A DNA stretch of 64,000 bases from Pseudopyrenochaeta lycopersici (GCA_003313425.1 NHZP01000018.1:1-64000); one strand, 5' to 3'; numbered from the stretch's first letter, positions 43,567-55,032 are shown. Notes: a model not told the origin generated them from the sequence alone. Program-made: numbers and translations.

Positions 43567-44782
43567 ATGGGGGTATTTAGTGGTGGTACTCACAGAGCGG
43601 AACCGCATGGCATGATGTCGTGCGACTTCATATCGATCCCTATTATCGACCTCTCCAAGGCCTGTTCACCTGATACCAAAGGGGAGCTTCTCAAGGAACT
43701 CAGACACGCGCTCACGTCAGTCGGCTTTCTTTATGTGATGAACCATGGTGTCTCCGAACCCGTAATCAAGGACTTGGTTGATGCGCTTCCCGGACTTTTC
43801 AACCTATCTAAGGACGAAAAGACTACTGTTGCTCTGGGTAACTCGCCACATTTCCTGGGCTATAGTGGTGCTGGAACGGAAACGACTGCTGGTAGGATCG
43901 ACAGAAGAGAGCAATTCGAATTCGCCACAGAGCTTGAGGATGAATGGGTGGAAGGGAAGCCGCGGGCTGAGAGGCTCAAAGGGCCTAATCAGGTAAGTTT
44001 AACTAATCGAAACCGTACGAGCATGAGTTCAGTGATCAAGAAGCCTTGTCATTCAGTACCTTGTTTTGATGTCGACTGACAAATGTACCCACTGCGTCTA
44101 GTGGCCGGATGCCTACCCAACTCTTCGTCCAATTGTAGAGGCATACATCTCAGAGCTCACTCAACTGAGTGAGAAATTCTTATGTCTAGTGGCGGAAGCC
44201 CTTTCGCTGCCATCAGATACTTTTCTGTCCTTCCTCTCAGATCAACACCGTCTAAAGCTGGTCCACTATCCAGCATCTGAGACCGACAGCGGCCAAGGTG
44301 TAGGACCTCATAAAGACTCATCCGGCTGGTGGACATTTCTTCTCCAAGCTTCGCCTCCTCATATCAAAGGTCTCCAAGCTTTGAATAGGAGTGGCGACTG
44401 GATCGACGTTCCAAACATCCCTGGAACCTTTGTTGTGAATATTGGCCAAGGTTTCGAAGTCGTGACGAACGGAGTATGTAAAGCTACTGTCCATCGCGTA
44501 CTCTCTGGTCGGGATGATCGTTTGAGTATACCGTTTTTCCAAGGGATGAGGAGGGATTTGACGAAAGCTGACGCAGTGGGGACGCTGCAAAAGCACTTTG
44601 AGAATGGAAGGTTTGGAGTGAGTAGTGAAAGTGAAGAGGGAAGAAAAATTGATTGCGCGTTTTTGAGTGGAAAATACGATACTTGGGGCGAGACACAGCT
44701 CAGGACAAAGATTCGAAGTCATCAAGATGTGGGGAGACAGTTCTATTCGGATATATTTGAGGAATATGTCAATGATGGTTAG
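43567..44782 (+). CDS. 2-oxoglutarate/Fe(II)-dependent oxygenase (isopenicillin N synthase-like)
   Basis: Two exons, 43567-43992 and 44102-44782, with a 109-bp GT-AG intron (GTAAGT...GTCTAG); up to 368 residues. Homologues usually begin a few residues before SIPIIDLS, so ATG 43612 or 43615 (MMSCDF) is likelier than 43567. The N-terminal DIOX_N region (IPIIDLSKA, GFLYVMNHGV) is followed by the jelly-roll core with iron ligands HxD (H212, D214 counted from ATG 43567; context GPHKDSSG) and H273 (ATVHRVLSG), then RLSIPFF, whose Arg binds 2-oxoglutarate. Substrate unknown. It lies 300 bp from the transposon block and shows no RIP damage. No pathway partners lie next to it. Confidence 0.87.
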
Positions 44783-46962
44783 AATTTTGGAAGTTCTCTA
44801 AACCAAAAACAGGGACAAGGTAATTTTATGAATGCTAAATACTAAACCTATTCGCTGATATACCGGCTACAATAACTTGTTCTTTGTGAAGGTACCCTTT
44901 GAGAGTAGCTAAGACGATGACAATTGCTCTTTATCCTGTTTTCCTTCATACCCCAGACAACATGGACTTGTTCACTAAGGGAGATTGCAATTGATATGCT
45001 CAATGTGGGAGGCTGCATCGTTTACCCTTATTGATAACTGCATCCTATTTATGTATATTTCCATCTGTCGAAAGCCTAGTTAGTCCAAAAAATACTTCTG
45101 AATCGGCCACAGGAGATAAGTCCAAGAAGTTTCTCCCGGGATTGATGCTACGATATATGGTTGATCTGATAGATACGCCATTGTACCAATGTATTTGGCA
45201 CATTGTACTTCCTTCCTTGAAGCCTACACAATCCTGCGATTAAATCAGATGCGCGAACCCGTTCCAGAGATTTTAGATAATTGATTTGTCCTGTATTGGG
45301 CTGAGGTTGTTCTTCAATGTCAACATTCCAATTCCAATGGCTTCGCCGTTTCTATTACCGAAAGAGCTCTATCAAAGTATTTGATTATTCTTCTGACCTT
45401 CAGTATGGGTCGTGGATCGGCACTCAGATTCGTAGATCCGAGGTATAAGATACGATCGCAGAAAATGAGAAATGCAGAATGAAATTGACGCCATAATGAC
45501 GCTCAGTGGTCTCGCCATATCTTTAGGCTATGTACTGGCGTACTATTCTTGTTCTGCTGAAGATACAGGGCCACGGTACGAATCAGTAAGCCGCCATTCC
45601 TCTCATATATCAGCTTTTACGTCAAGTTATCGTATAAGACTTGAACTTCATGCTACCTGAGAACTGTGTATGGATATCCAGTTATGGCAAAAAGAAAGAG
45701 ATATCAAGTTACAGAAGAAACGTATGAGTTACTAATAGGGAGACTGTATAAGTAAAAGGCAGTTCCCCAAAGGTGGTACAAAAAACAGTGTCAGGCCGAG
45801 GAAGGTGCCATGTTTTAGAACATGCTAGCTGATAATTTCTGCTCGCTGCATGCAGCTAAGCCGAGGAACACTCCTCAGGATTTGACTATCAAATTGGCCC
45901 GATTGTAATTCGGCGAAACGTGTTATCTCACAATATGCAACAAATACAAATAACCCTGATAATATGGACATAAGAACTACCATACCTAGAAAGACAATAC
46001 TAAAGATATACTCGTGAACTAACAAATTACTTACATATTTCGACGCTATTTGCTATTTCTGCGGCACTGCTTGTAACTCCGGTGCTTATGTCATAGTACA
46101 AGAGCACATGTTGGTCGAAATCTACAACGAAGTAGTTAAAAACGCGCCGGGGAAAGTAATAAACATATGAATAACATCGCAGATGCCACCCTACCAATGT
46201 CTGAAGCTAACAGCATAATCAAAAAATAGCCATAATTCATGCCGTTTAATTTGATGTTGCACAATTAACACCGTTAATGGGCGAATTAAGTGCACAGTAT
46301 GTACTGTATACGTGGACACGGCAGCAGCTGGATTAAGACGTCGAGAAAGCTATCCCACACTTCTTCTGACTTACAGAGTGAAGAAGTAAAGCCTTCTAGA
46401 TAATTCTCGATGCCCAGAAGGTGTTCCGCTGCAATTCACCGTTTTGTGTAGAAACATTCGAACTGGGTAGCAAAAATCTCAATTGAAGGAGAAGACACGG
46501 GCCGTACCCCACATTCGATGTCGTTGATACGAACGGTAAATTTAGCGCCCGGAAGTGAAATTGGACTCAAGAGCACGAGTTATAATATCTAAGTCGTGGT
46601 GAAGGAAGAAGCTTGCTCACTGGTTGACCTTTCTTTGTCACAGAGCTGTATCTTTGTATCAAATAGTGTATTGCAACATATCGCAGTTCTGTTTCCGCCT
46701 GAGATGCAAAACGGGCGTATCCTGGCTTTTAACACCAATTACGAGAAGGTCCATATTCTCTGGAAGAACTCAATGCTACATCGAAAGTCCTTAAGTAACG
46801 TAGTCAAGAGAACTGACATGCCAGTGCGACAGAGGAGAAAAGGAAAGAGATCAAAAAGCTGTAAAGTGAATAGATGAGTTCATAGGGAAGAACAGTCCCT
46901 GTTAAGTTGAAGAAGTATGCTGTATGGTATGTGCATGATAGGCTATTAGAGTATAGACATAT
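44783..46962. other. gene-poor intergenic region
   Basis: About 2.2 kb without a recognisable gene. Moderately AT-rich, with only short frames (for example about 46596-46877, which starts with GTG, not ATG). No repeats or transposon termini were seen. Confidence 0.5.
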
Positions 46963-47425
46963 TCATGTCACCTGTACAGTTACCTCTCCCTCACCCTCAG
47001 GGTTTTCCAATCCGTTCCAGTACACCCCAAACACGTCTCTGCTAACATCGACTGCACAATCCGCTGTTTTTATCCATGTGCTTCTCTTACAAATTCTCCT
47101 CCACAATAATTCCTTTTCTGTTGCTTTCAAAAATACTAAGACGACCCTTGTACCGCTACCTTTGGCCAATTTGATGTATTCATCTCTATCTGCTTTAGCA
47201 TGAAAAAAGCGCTCTATAATCACATCTTTTCCCTTAGCCGGGAGGCAATAGAAGTGTATGGTGGATTTGAATTGCGTTTGCGAGAAAGGGTTTTGCCCGA
47301 GCCTGAATAAGATCAATTAACGGTAACGATTGAGCTAGAATGTCAGTGATACCTGCTAAGCCGCAGGTAATTAGTATGATAGGTCGATTGTCCTTGGTGC
47401 TACGCTCGAGTTGAATTACGAGCAA
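46963..47425 (-). pseudogene. relic of a P-loop (AAA_33-type) kinase-like protein
   Basis: Two overlapping minus-strand frames give pieces of one fungal P-loop nucleotide-binding family. Frame A (47425-47234) reads RPIILITCGLAGITDILAQS, where the family has a Walker A GxxGSGKST-type loop; here the lysine and serine are missing. Frame B (47316-46963) reads GKDVIIERFFHAKADRDEY, then VVLVFLKATEKELLWRRICK and a C-terminal YWNGLENPEGEGEVTVQVT, ending TGA 46963-46965. The stretch between P-loop and frame B appears shortened compared with relatives. The frame change plus loss of Walker A argue for a dead copy. Family assignment is from memory of the pattern, so moderate. Confidence 0.55.
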
Positions 47426-48252
47426 AGCTGGTGACGATGGCGTTCATGTCGAGTACGGTCATTTGGGTTCACTCAGCCAATGTTCAAGAGGTCCTCGAGA
47501 AGTTTTCGTTGAAGGAATGCTATTTGTACTTGTGCTTCATGCGATGAGTTGGCGCCAAAGGCGATGAAATGTGTCTACATGAAGTCTGACTCATATCCAT
47601 TGTACCAACTCACCACTCGCATGGATGCCTTGTCATCTGGGACAATGAGCAGAGGGTTCAATTAAAGTCCCATGGCAGATGCGTTGCGCTCTAAAAGTTG
47701 CTCTACAAGCTGCACAATATCGGGTTCGGAAGAACGAGGTGATGATTGTGCTGATGGGGCCGTTCAAAGGCACGCCTCTAAGAGCTCGTGTGGAGAGCAT
47801 GGGGTAGGCTGCACCTGTTGAGGATTAAATATGATGAGCGATGAGCGAAGAGGGCTCAGTCAGCTTCATCCCCCTTTTTGCTCTGCTAACATCACAATGA
47901 CCGCAGAACTGTTTCTTCTCTACCAGTACATACCCGCGAAGCCGAAAATCACGGCCGTTCTGAGCTCGGGAGTTGATGCACTCCGATTGGTCGCGAGTGG
48001 AGGTCCCCGAATTGTGGCATAATCGGCGGGGTAACAATTGAGACCACTTTTCACACCTATACAGTTCCTCGCGCTCCGATTTCTTCTTCTCTCTTTACAG
48101 CCCTGGTATCGATTTTGCTTTCTACAGTTCTGATTCACAAAGTACTCAGGCCGAAGCCTCTTGCATTACTGGAAGTCCGCAGTGCCTGAGTGGGGTCGAA
48201 CTATCGTTTCGCCAAACCTCAAGCATTACTTCCCCCTAGATAACGCGAAAGA
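47426..48252. other. intergenic, upstream of the alcohol dehydrogenase
   Basis: About 830 bp with only short frames, holding the presumed promoter of the gene starting at 48253. No tRNA or repeat was recognised; decayed upstream sequence of the P-loop relic may extend into it. Confidence 0.45.
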
Positions 48253-49355
48253 ATGGCGGATGCGCGAGTTCCAACGACGCAAACGGCTGCTTGGATCGAG
48301 GACCCCGGTCCAAACTGTGTCCTCCAGATTCGGAATGATGTAAAAGTACAAGAAGTGTCTGCCAACGAAGTTCTCGTTAAACTGGAATGCTCGGGCATAT
48401 GCCACTCCGACTGCATGAATGTCGAAGGGCGCGGGAAATATACTGAGGTACCTGGCCATGAGGGCGTAGGAAAGGTCGTGAGGCTCGGTTCGGGAGTGTC
48501 AGAGGATCTGCTAGGAAAGCGAGTGGGGATCAAATGGTTATGGAGCGCGTGCAACGAATGCGCAAGCTGTAAACAAGGCAAGATTAATCACTGCGGAAAA
48601 CAGAAGAATACGGGACGCAATGTATGGGGGACATTACAACAATATGTCGTTGCGCATGCCGACTTTGTCACCTTAATCCCAGAGGGCGTGAAGAGCGAAG
48701 TCGCCGCTCCATTACTCTGCGCGGGGCTCAGTCTAGCGGGTGCCATCTCGAAACTTACACCCGAAGTCCAACCCGGCAATTACGTAGCTATTGTTGGCGC
48801 TGGCGGTGGGCTAGGTCACATAGGCGTGCAATTTGCAAGCATTAAAGGCTACAAGGTCATTGCAATCGACAGCGGAGTTGAAAAAGAAAAGCTGAGCAGA
48901 GAGATGGGCGCTGTTGAGTTTGTGGACTATGCGAAGCAGGATGTTGTACAGGCTGTGAAGGGATTGACAGACGGTGAGGGTGCGCACGGAGTAATCTGTG
49001 TTGCGGGCAGTGAGAGGGCGTACTCGCAGGCACCAGAACTCGTAAGGAATAGTGGCGTGTTTGTTTGTGTGGGGCTACCGCCAGAGAACTTCATGTTTCC
49101 TATGAGTCCGATTCACATCGCGAATAGGGGTGAGTTGACTAAGGTGTTCCATTTGACCTGCTAACCATGATAGGTCTTGTCATCAAAGGTTCCTCAACCG
49201 GAACTGCAGAGCAAATGGATGAGCTACTCCAACTTGCTCTGGAAGGAATGATCACGCCCAAGATCGAGGTCTACGATTTCGCGGACTCGCCCAAGATTAT
49301 TCAGGAATTGCAGCGGTACGAAGTGACCGGACGGAAAGTGGTACGAACACCATAA
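48253..49355 (+). CDS. zinc-dependent alcohol dehydrogenase (MDR, Adh1-like)
   Basis: Exons 48253-49129 and 49174-49355 with a 44-bp intron (GTGAGT...CTAACC...ATAG); 352 residues, the usual size for fungal tetrameric ADHs. Catalytic zinc site: CSGICHSDC and GHEGVGKVVRLG. Structural zinc: four Cys in CNECASCKQGKINHCGKQ. NAD(P)-binding Rossmann motif: VAIVGAGGGLGHIGVQFA. The splice restores PIHIANR / GLVIKGSSTGT, matching the family. It would oxidise primary alcohols or reduce aldehydes in the cytosol; the exact substrate is open. The unspliced frame stops eight residues into the intron. Confidence 0.92.
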
Positions 49356-50086
49356 GTTCGCCGCCGTTTTGGACACGATTTGGGCGACGTGTAGATAGGG
49401 GTTTGAGCGTTGCACTGAAGGCGATCGTGTTCTGATTTACCTTTTAAATGTGAAATTACTTATAACTTTGAATGCTAGATTTGCTCTGTTGATTCGCTAC
49501 TCGGTCACGACTCGCTCCGTCCGGATACCTACCATGACGATATATGCATTGTAATATATTTGAGGTGTCGAATGACCAGGTACCAGGTGTTCACAACATC
49601 ACAACACCCACACCCTGGATGTCGCAACTGCGAATCATGCCCAAATTCTTGCGCGCCGATGCAGGAATCTCCCCAACTCCACCAACAAAACTCTTTCTTT
49701 CACATTCGAATTGCCAGATTGGGTAAGGAGACCGCCCCTGCACGAAGTCATGTGCATATCAGCGGCGGAGTCGGCCGTGTTCGCTGTCGATAAGGCTATT
49801 AGGAGCTCCAAAACGTCACCAAGTCCCTTAGATTTATGAGTTGTGTGGGTCCATTCTAGCCAACTGACCGACCGCCGTCCTTGCAGTGTATAGCCCAGAG
49901 TCCGGTCCTAGCAAGCACGGCTACATAGCATGACCGGCAGAAGGACCTTGCTCATGCTGCCTATCGACTCTCTTCTTGAGTCTGATAGCGCAGTGTCGAT
50001 AAAGATTTGGCTTATACTGCGATTCGAGCCTCCTCATTTTCCGAAACCTCATTGGAATCTGCATTTCAGATTCAGATTCGTCGAAT
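49356..50086. other. intergenic between ADH and secreted-protein gene
   Basis: About 730 bp with only short frames. It includes the ADH 3' end and the promoter side of the gene at 50087. Confidence 0.5.
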
Positions 50087-50684
50087 ATGCACGTTTTCTT
50101 TCCTATCGCCGCGTTATTTACCACTTCTCTTTCTGTGAAACCTATAGAAGCTTTGGAGAGACGCGCAGTAACCTGTCTCACCGTCGGCTCCACAGCAGTA
50201 GCTGCCTGGACAAACTCCGCTGGAGAGACTTGTCGATGGAGCGGTGTCGTCGGGGGAAACTTCAGCATCAACGACTTTAACGGTGGGGAGTATGTTCTAC
50301 TGCAACCCCTCTCTACTTCAAAGACGGAGACTGTGAAGAAGCACCAAACTGATCCCGAGTACAGCTATAATTGCAACGGTCGCTGCGGAGCCGGCTGCAA
50401 AGGTACTGCAATCGGGAATGCGTATACTCAGGATTGCTTCTCACATGACATCTGCTCGTGGTTCAATAATGCCAGTGGCGGGGCGAGGTATGACAGTCCT
50501 GTCCTATCTTACCAAACAATGAGAACGGGAGACCTCGCTAACGCTAGCTTATAGTGACACAAATTGTGGCTCTGCATACAATGATGCCATTGATGATACT
50601 TGACTTGGTACCGTGAATGGGTGTGGGAGGACGAATCCGACTAATGAGGCGAAGGCACCAACATCGACTCCAAGCTGCTTTTAG
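50087..50684 (+). pseudogene. small secreted Cys-rich (PLA2-like) protein with a premature TGA
   Basis: Exons 50087-50487 and 50555 onward, with a 67-bp intron (GTATGA...TTATAG). The N-terminus MHVFFPIAALFTTSLSVKP is a signal peptide, followed by LERR, a likely Kex2-type cleavage site. The mature part has paired Cys (NGRCGAGC) and the CxxHD motif DCFSHDICSW, reminiscent of the phospholipase A2 His-Asp site, then ASGGA / SDTNCGSAYNDAIDDT. Here a TGA (50601-50603) ends the frame at 149 residues. The frame continues LGTVNGCGRTNP to a natural TAG at 50682-50684, which would give 176 residues if the TGA were a codon such as TGG. The lost tail holds two Cys. It could be a truncated but expressed variant. 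Enzymatic activity is unproven. Confidence 0.7.
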
Positions 50685-50891
50685 GGAAAGCAGGATGTTA
50701 AATAAGGTGGACAACGATTTGCGCGCAAATCCTACACAAGTTTTATGAATGACAACAGCTTGTTACATGGAGGTGTTTGATATGGGTCGAAGAATGCGAT
50801 GTCTCTCCAAGCACAATCGCTTCCGTGGCGAAGTATCTGACTTCTACTTCTGGGGGCGCACCCATTGCCAGGCCGAGGGTAGGCAAATCGA

Positions 50892-52679
50892 TCAATACCA
50901 ATTCCCGCCAATCTCATCCGCCTTGACCTTCTTTGGATTCATCGAAAGGACTCGCTGACCAGGAATTATATCTGTAAATGCGCTCTCAAATAGTCCACTC
51001 ACAGCCCTTCGGCCGATCTCAGTGAAGCTATCGTATGCCTCATTCTCGCCAGTGATAGCGGACCACTCGGCGTCCTCTGGACTACGTGCAGGACCTAGGT
51101 CGCTCCATCGTGTAACGAGCAAAGCCTGTTTGAATCGATCTGGGCCGTGGCCCCGTATAGTCTTATCCTCTAGGAACTTCAGCTCGAAAAGGTATTCAGT
51201 TGGGCACTCAGGACAGCGTCGCATTGGTTTGCACTGACTGCAAAGGTTAACGAGGCCACTTCCCAGCTTTCCCAATGATTTGTCGCGCAATCGCGTTATG
51301 GCATATGTGTCTGACGTGGCGATGAACGGAATGTGATCAAGCGCACATTTCGGAATCGATGTGAGAAGCCCATTCTTCCAATGAGCGCACACGCTGAAGT
51401 ATGGTGTATAGTCGCCTCTGCTAAACAATAACAGCCGCTTCGCTGCATCCGTCATGCCGCCCTCAACGAAATGTTGCGATTTGACTCGCATGAGAACATG
51501 TCCGTTACCAAGGATATGGTATGTGCTCTCATGCATCCAGTCTGAGTACGGATCTTTCCATTTCCGTGCAAGCGACTGGTGCGGAATGCCAAAGTCGGGT
51601 CCAAAAGCCCATGACCGTCTTACTAGTTGGACGAAGGCAAAAGGGAGTGTGCGACCATCTGCTATCCGTAAACGAGGTGGCGGTAGACGCATATTGGTGC
51701 TATTGGGACACTCGAAGAGCGGATTGAGAATGTTGTGGGGTTTGAGCACCTCTAGGCCGGGCTGTCTGCGTAGATGCCATTGCGCACAAGGGAAACAGAA
51801 TAGATGGAGGGGAAGCCTATGGTCCATTGCTAGGAGAAACTTGAGTCTGTCGGGGCGGTTCATGGGGTCTAAGAGCAGTTTGTAAGGACGTCTACCGAGA
51901 CGAGTGGACATTGTGCGACAGGTGGCGGAAAGATTGGCAATGTCCAAGGGTGAGAGGAAGTCAGCAACTCGAAGCCAGACCTCAGGAGAGGCGCTGCCTA
52001 GTATTGCTGTTCCGTCAGGCTTGGTAGCATCGTAATCAAGGGATGTGCGACCAAAGTTTTCGTCGACAAAGTCCAGGGCCTCGTTGAACGTGAAAGCGTG
52101 CATCATATCAGTTAAATCCTTCCTTTCGCCGGTATCCTTGTCCAGGACATCATCAGCTCGCAGCGACGCTCGACGAGCTTTGCTCAATTTTGCAGGGTGT
52201 GCTTTTGGGGACGGTGCGCCCTCAGCATTTTCATTCAGGCAGCCACGTTGAAGCTGTGCAACCGAAAGTGACCGAGGACCTTGCGCGTCGTATAATGGTA
52301 CAGCATAATGTTTCTGGCCTTCAGAATTGCGGCGATACTCGGCTACGTATGAATCTGGTTCCATATTGGCGTAGTTGCTGATGCTTGCAGGAGTGATTCC
52401 AGTGTATGGGTTGTCTCGAATGACATGGCGTGCAGGTTCAGTGATACCCTCATACGCAGGAAGAACAGCCTCGTGTCCCCTTAAGTCAATACTTTCACTT
52501 GTGAAGTTTCCCGAATCCTGGCGTCGTGGATTCGCCACACTCGTTGAGCCATGCTTTTCGAACCCACCATCGCCAGCTGAGCCTCTCTTGGAGAGCTTCT
52601 TCCGCAATCCTGGCTCTTTAGCTGATTGCCTTCCAAATATGCTACGAAATGCGCTCTTCTTCGGTTCAGCATTTGCCAT
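50892..52679 (-). CDS. F-box domain protein
   Basis: Single exon, 595 residues from ATG 52679. A basic, disordered N-terminus (1-220) is followed by an F-box at about 230-265 (SPEVWLRVADFLSPLDIANL, then SATCRTMSTRLG). A long C-terminal region follows with conserved Trp and Cys (LFCFPCAQWHLRR; CSQCKPMRRCPECPTEY, possibly metal-binding). F-box proteins recruit substrates to SCF ubiquitin ligases through Skp1; the target is unknown. It is tail-to-tail with the secreted-protein gene (about 207 bp apart). This large F-box architecture is common in Pleosporales; that comparison is from general knowledge. Confidence 0.85.
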   Translation of the reverse strand: MANAEPKKSAFRSIFGRQSAKEPGLRKKLSKRGSAGDGGFEKHGSTSVANPRRQDSGNFTSESIDLRGHEAVLPAYEGITEPARHVIRDNPYTGITPASISNYANMEPDSYVAEYRRNSEGQKHYAVPLYDAQGPRSLSVAQLQRGCLNENAEGAPSPKAHPAKLSKARRASLRADDVLDKDTGERKDLTDMMHAFTFNEALDFVDENFGRTSLDYDATKPDGTAILGSASPEVWLRVADFLSPLDIANLSATCRTMSTRLGRRPYKLLLDPMNRPDRLKFLLAMDHRLPLHLFCFPCAQWHLRRQPGLEVLKPHNILNPLFECPNSTNMRLPPPRLRIADGRTLPFAFVQLVRRSWAFGPDFGIPHQSLARKWKDPYSDWMHESTYHILGNGHVLMRVKSQHFVEGGMTDAAKRLLLFSRGDYTPYFSVCAHWKNGLLTSIPKCALDHIPFIATSDTYAITRLRDKSLGKLGSGLVNLCSQCKPMRRCPECPTEYLFELKFLEDKTIRGHGPDRFKQALLVTRWSDLGPARSPEDAEWSAITGENEAYDSFTEIGRRAVSGLFESAFTDIIPGQRVLSMNPKKVKADEIGGNWY

Positions 52680-53538
52680 GCTGATGACCGAGAGTTAGAA
52701 TCGTATGTGCGGTCGTTGGCGCTTTTGATGTGCAGCTACTAAAGCCCAATCAATGAATGTCAATGGTTCGAGGCTCCAAATTCGATTTTTCCTAGCAGTG
52801 GTGATATCGGTCACTGTGGATCTAAGCTTGTTCAAAGACGAAAATACGCATCTGTGAATGATGATTGTCATTGCGCAGTTGCGGGTCGCTTCGGCAGGGA
52901 TCCGCTCTCATCCGCAGTCCGTTCTTATGTCACGAAGCTCAACATGTGAAAAGGGTTGTCATGCTCAAGTAGCCCCGGACATGTCCTGAACTTTGACGCT
53001 AGCTCATTGCACGAGATGTAAGTTAAATTTACCGTTTGTGAGATCGCAGGAGGGCTACAGGTGAAGACGAGGATCATGGACACACGAAAGTAGCGCGAAC
53101 GCACGGACCAGTCGAAGGGGTTTGGACTTTTGCGGACAACCTCCACTAGCTTGCCTTGGCACGGCTATACAAGCTCGGAGCTAAGATTGTAAGTTAGATC
53201 CGAATTGGCATGTTTGCGTCAATTCTGTCGCAAAGAATCTTAATTCAACAAGTTATTTGGCCTTGATTGAGCCTGGAGAATAGCTTACAATTAAGCTAAG
53301 TTAATTGGTATACTGCCGTTGAAAGCCATCCAAAGCCGTTATTAGCTTTGTTCTGTATAATCTAGACAAGACTCTCAAGCTTTAGCCAAATGAAAATGGT
53401 CTCCATGATCGTGTCGCGGTCGTGATGGAGACCTGGTTCGGGACCGCCAAACTAACGTCGTTCAAGGAGTGCTCCCTCCCGATGTTGTAGAACTGTGCGT
53501 GCCTAGCTGAAGCCTAACGAGTTCATTTATAGTGGAAA
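52680..53538. other. intergenic between F-box gene start and oxidoreductase stop
   Basis: About 860 bp, normal composition, only short frames. It contains the F-box gene promoter and the 3' flank of the oxidoreductase. No other feature was recognised. Confidence 0.5.
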
Positions 53539-55032
53539 TCAGCTTCTCCACCTCCATGTCGAATTCTGATGAATTTTGTAGTCTTTACTCTGGATCGCCT
53601 TCCAAATGCCCCAAAATCCACCCAACGGCCAAACACCCCGTAACTTTAGTCCCCAGTCCTTCTTCGCCATCTTCGTATACTCTACGATGTCGACATGCAC
53701 CTTATCATACACACCTGGGAACGTCTCTGCTCTGTATTTCTTCCGCAGCCCTTCATGCCAGTTGCGGTCAAACTGTGCCCAGAACTCGTCCTTGTTATAG
53801 TATGTGTGCGCGTACAACCATTTCATACCACCCATCTCGCCCAACGTCTTCTCGAGTGCGCGGTTGTTGTATAGGTACTCTTCTGGGTCTTTCGGCCCAA
53901 AGCCCCACAGACCAATGTTCAGCATTTGGTCGTCTATCAGGACGCCTTTCGTGTGTGGATGCATTGTTGGCTGTTCGCTTTGTTTTAGTGGACACAGCCA
54001 TATCGGCCAGATGTTGAACGCTTTATCCGTATAATGAATGAATTCCTCTGCGTTTGGGTACGGCAGCGCCATGTCTTGTACAATGTAGCGTGTCGCAATT
54101 CCGGAAGCATGCAAGGCGCGATATAACATTCGAGTATGGAGAAAGTCATCCAAGAACCAGCGCGTGTACCAGTTGAAAGGGAAGCGCATATAGCTAAAAG
54201 CGGATCGTCCAACCCAGAAGCCACCTCTGTCGTATCGAAACATGTATTCTGCAAGAGGAATGAACTCAACAATTGGCTCATTAGACGAACGTGTCGCTGC
54301 TTCGACGTGAAGATAGTACCAAGGATCCGAAGCGTAGCTAAATGTTTGCGGCTTCGTGTTCGGTGGAAGTTCGTCTGTCATCTCGCCTGTGATGATTGCA
54401 CCGTGATCCTTGCTAAACAGTATTCCATCTACATAGTCATTCCTGTCGCCATTTTTGCCCTGGGTGTGCTCTCTGATCTCTTTTACTGCTTGCGCTACGC
54501 TTCGGGTTGGATAGTACGTTGTTTTAACAAACTTCTTTACGTCGATGAGCTTTAAACTGACCAGGGTTGTGATACCTAAAGTACCAACCGCCCCAGCTGC
54601 TCCATGGAACAAATCCCGATTCTCTTTCTCACTCGCGTGCACGACCTTGCCGTCTGCCTGGATTATCTCCACCTCGCTGATTGTACGATCGAAGAAGCCG
54701 TACTTGAAACTACTACTCTCACCCGCCGTTCCAGCGTAGCCGCCTCCGACAGTAATGCCAGGAAACTCCATTACAACAGGCGGCGCGAGACCATATGGAA
54801 GTGTGGCTTCGACAAGCCGATCCATGGGCACATTTGGCTCAACGAGTGCTATCTTACTTCTTGTATCGACTTTGATGACATTATGCAGAGAGCTAATATC
54901 AACAACGCGCTTTTTCACGTTCGGACGCGTGCTATTTGTTGATCCATGGAAGATCCGAAAAGGCTCTCTGCGTGCAAAGTATTCTTTGATTTTGGAAGCA
55001 ATTTGCGCAACAGCGCGCTGGTGATGTTCCAT
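53539..55032 (-). CDS. DHCR24-like FAD-linked oxidoreductase
   Basis: Single exon, 497 residues, starting at ATG 55032 (MEHHQRAV); the codon before is GTG. The N-terminal FAD-binding (FAD_binding_4/PCMH) domain shows FRIFHGSTNSTRP, the nucleotide-binding PPVVMEFPGITVGGGYAGTA (about 85-104), FKYGFFDRTISEVEIIQADG and GAAGAVGTLGITTLVSLKLI. The C-terminal half resembles delta24-sterol reductases (WYTRWFLDDFLHTRMLYRAL, KQSEQPTMHPHTKG). Known relatives reduce the sterol delta24 double bond with FAD and NADPH. Fungal members often lack a proven sterol role, so the substrate is inferred. It is divergent from the GH20 gene, sharing a 911-bp promoter region. Confidence 0.85.
   Translation of the reverse strand: MEHHQRAVAQIASKIKEYFARREPFRIFHGSTNSTRPNVKKRVVDISSLHNVIKVDTRSKIALVEPNVPMDRLVEATLPYGLAPPVVMEFPGITVGGGYAGTAGESSSFKYGFFDRTISEVEIIQADGKVVHASEKENRDLFHGAAGAVGTLGITTLVSLKLIDVKKFVKTTYYPTRSVAQAVKEIREHTQGKNGDRNDYVDGILFSKDHGAIITGEMTDELPPNTKPQTFSYASDPWYYLHVEAATRSSNEPIVEFIPLAEYMFRYDRGGFWVGRSAFSYMRFPFNWYTRWFLDDFLHTRMLYRALHASGIATRYIVQDMALPYPNAEEFIHYTDKAFNIWPIWLCPLKQSEQPTMHPHTKGVLIDDQMLNIGLWGFGPKDPEEYLYNNRALEKTLGEMGGMKWLYAHTYYNKDEFWAQFDRNWHEGLRKKYRAETFPGVYDKVHVDIVEYTKMAKKDWGLKLRGVWPLGGFWGIWKAIQSKDYKIHQNSTWRWRS

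Noticed and set aside
53795..54555. Plus-strand frames of 76-139 codons
   Set aside because: They are antisense shadows of the DHCR24-like gene on the minus strand.
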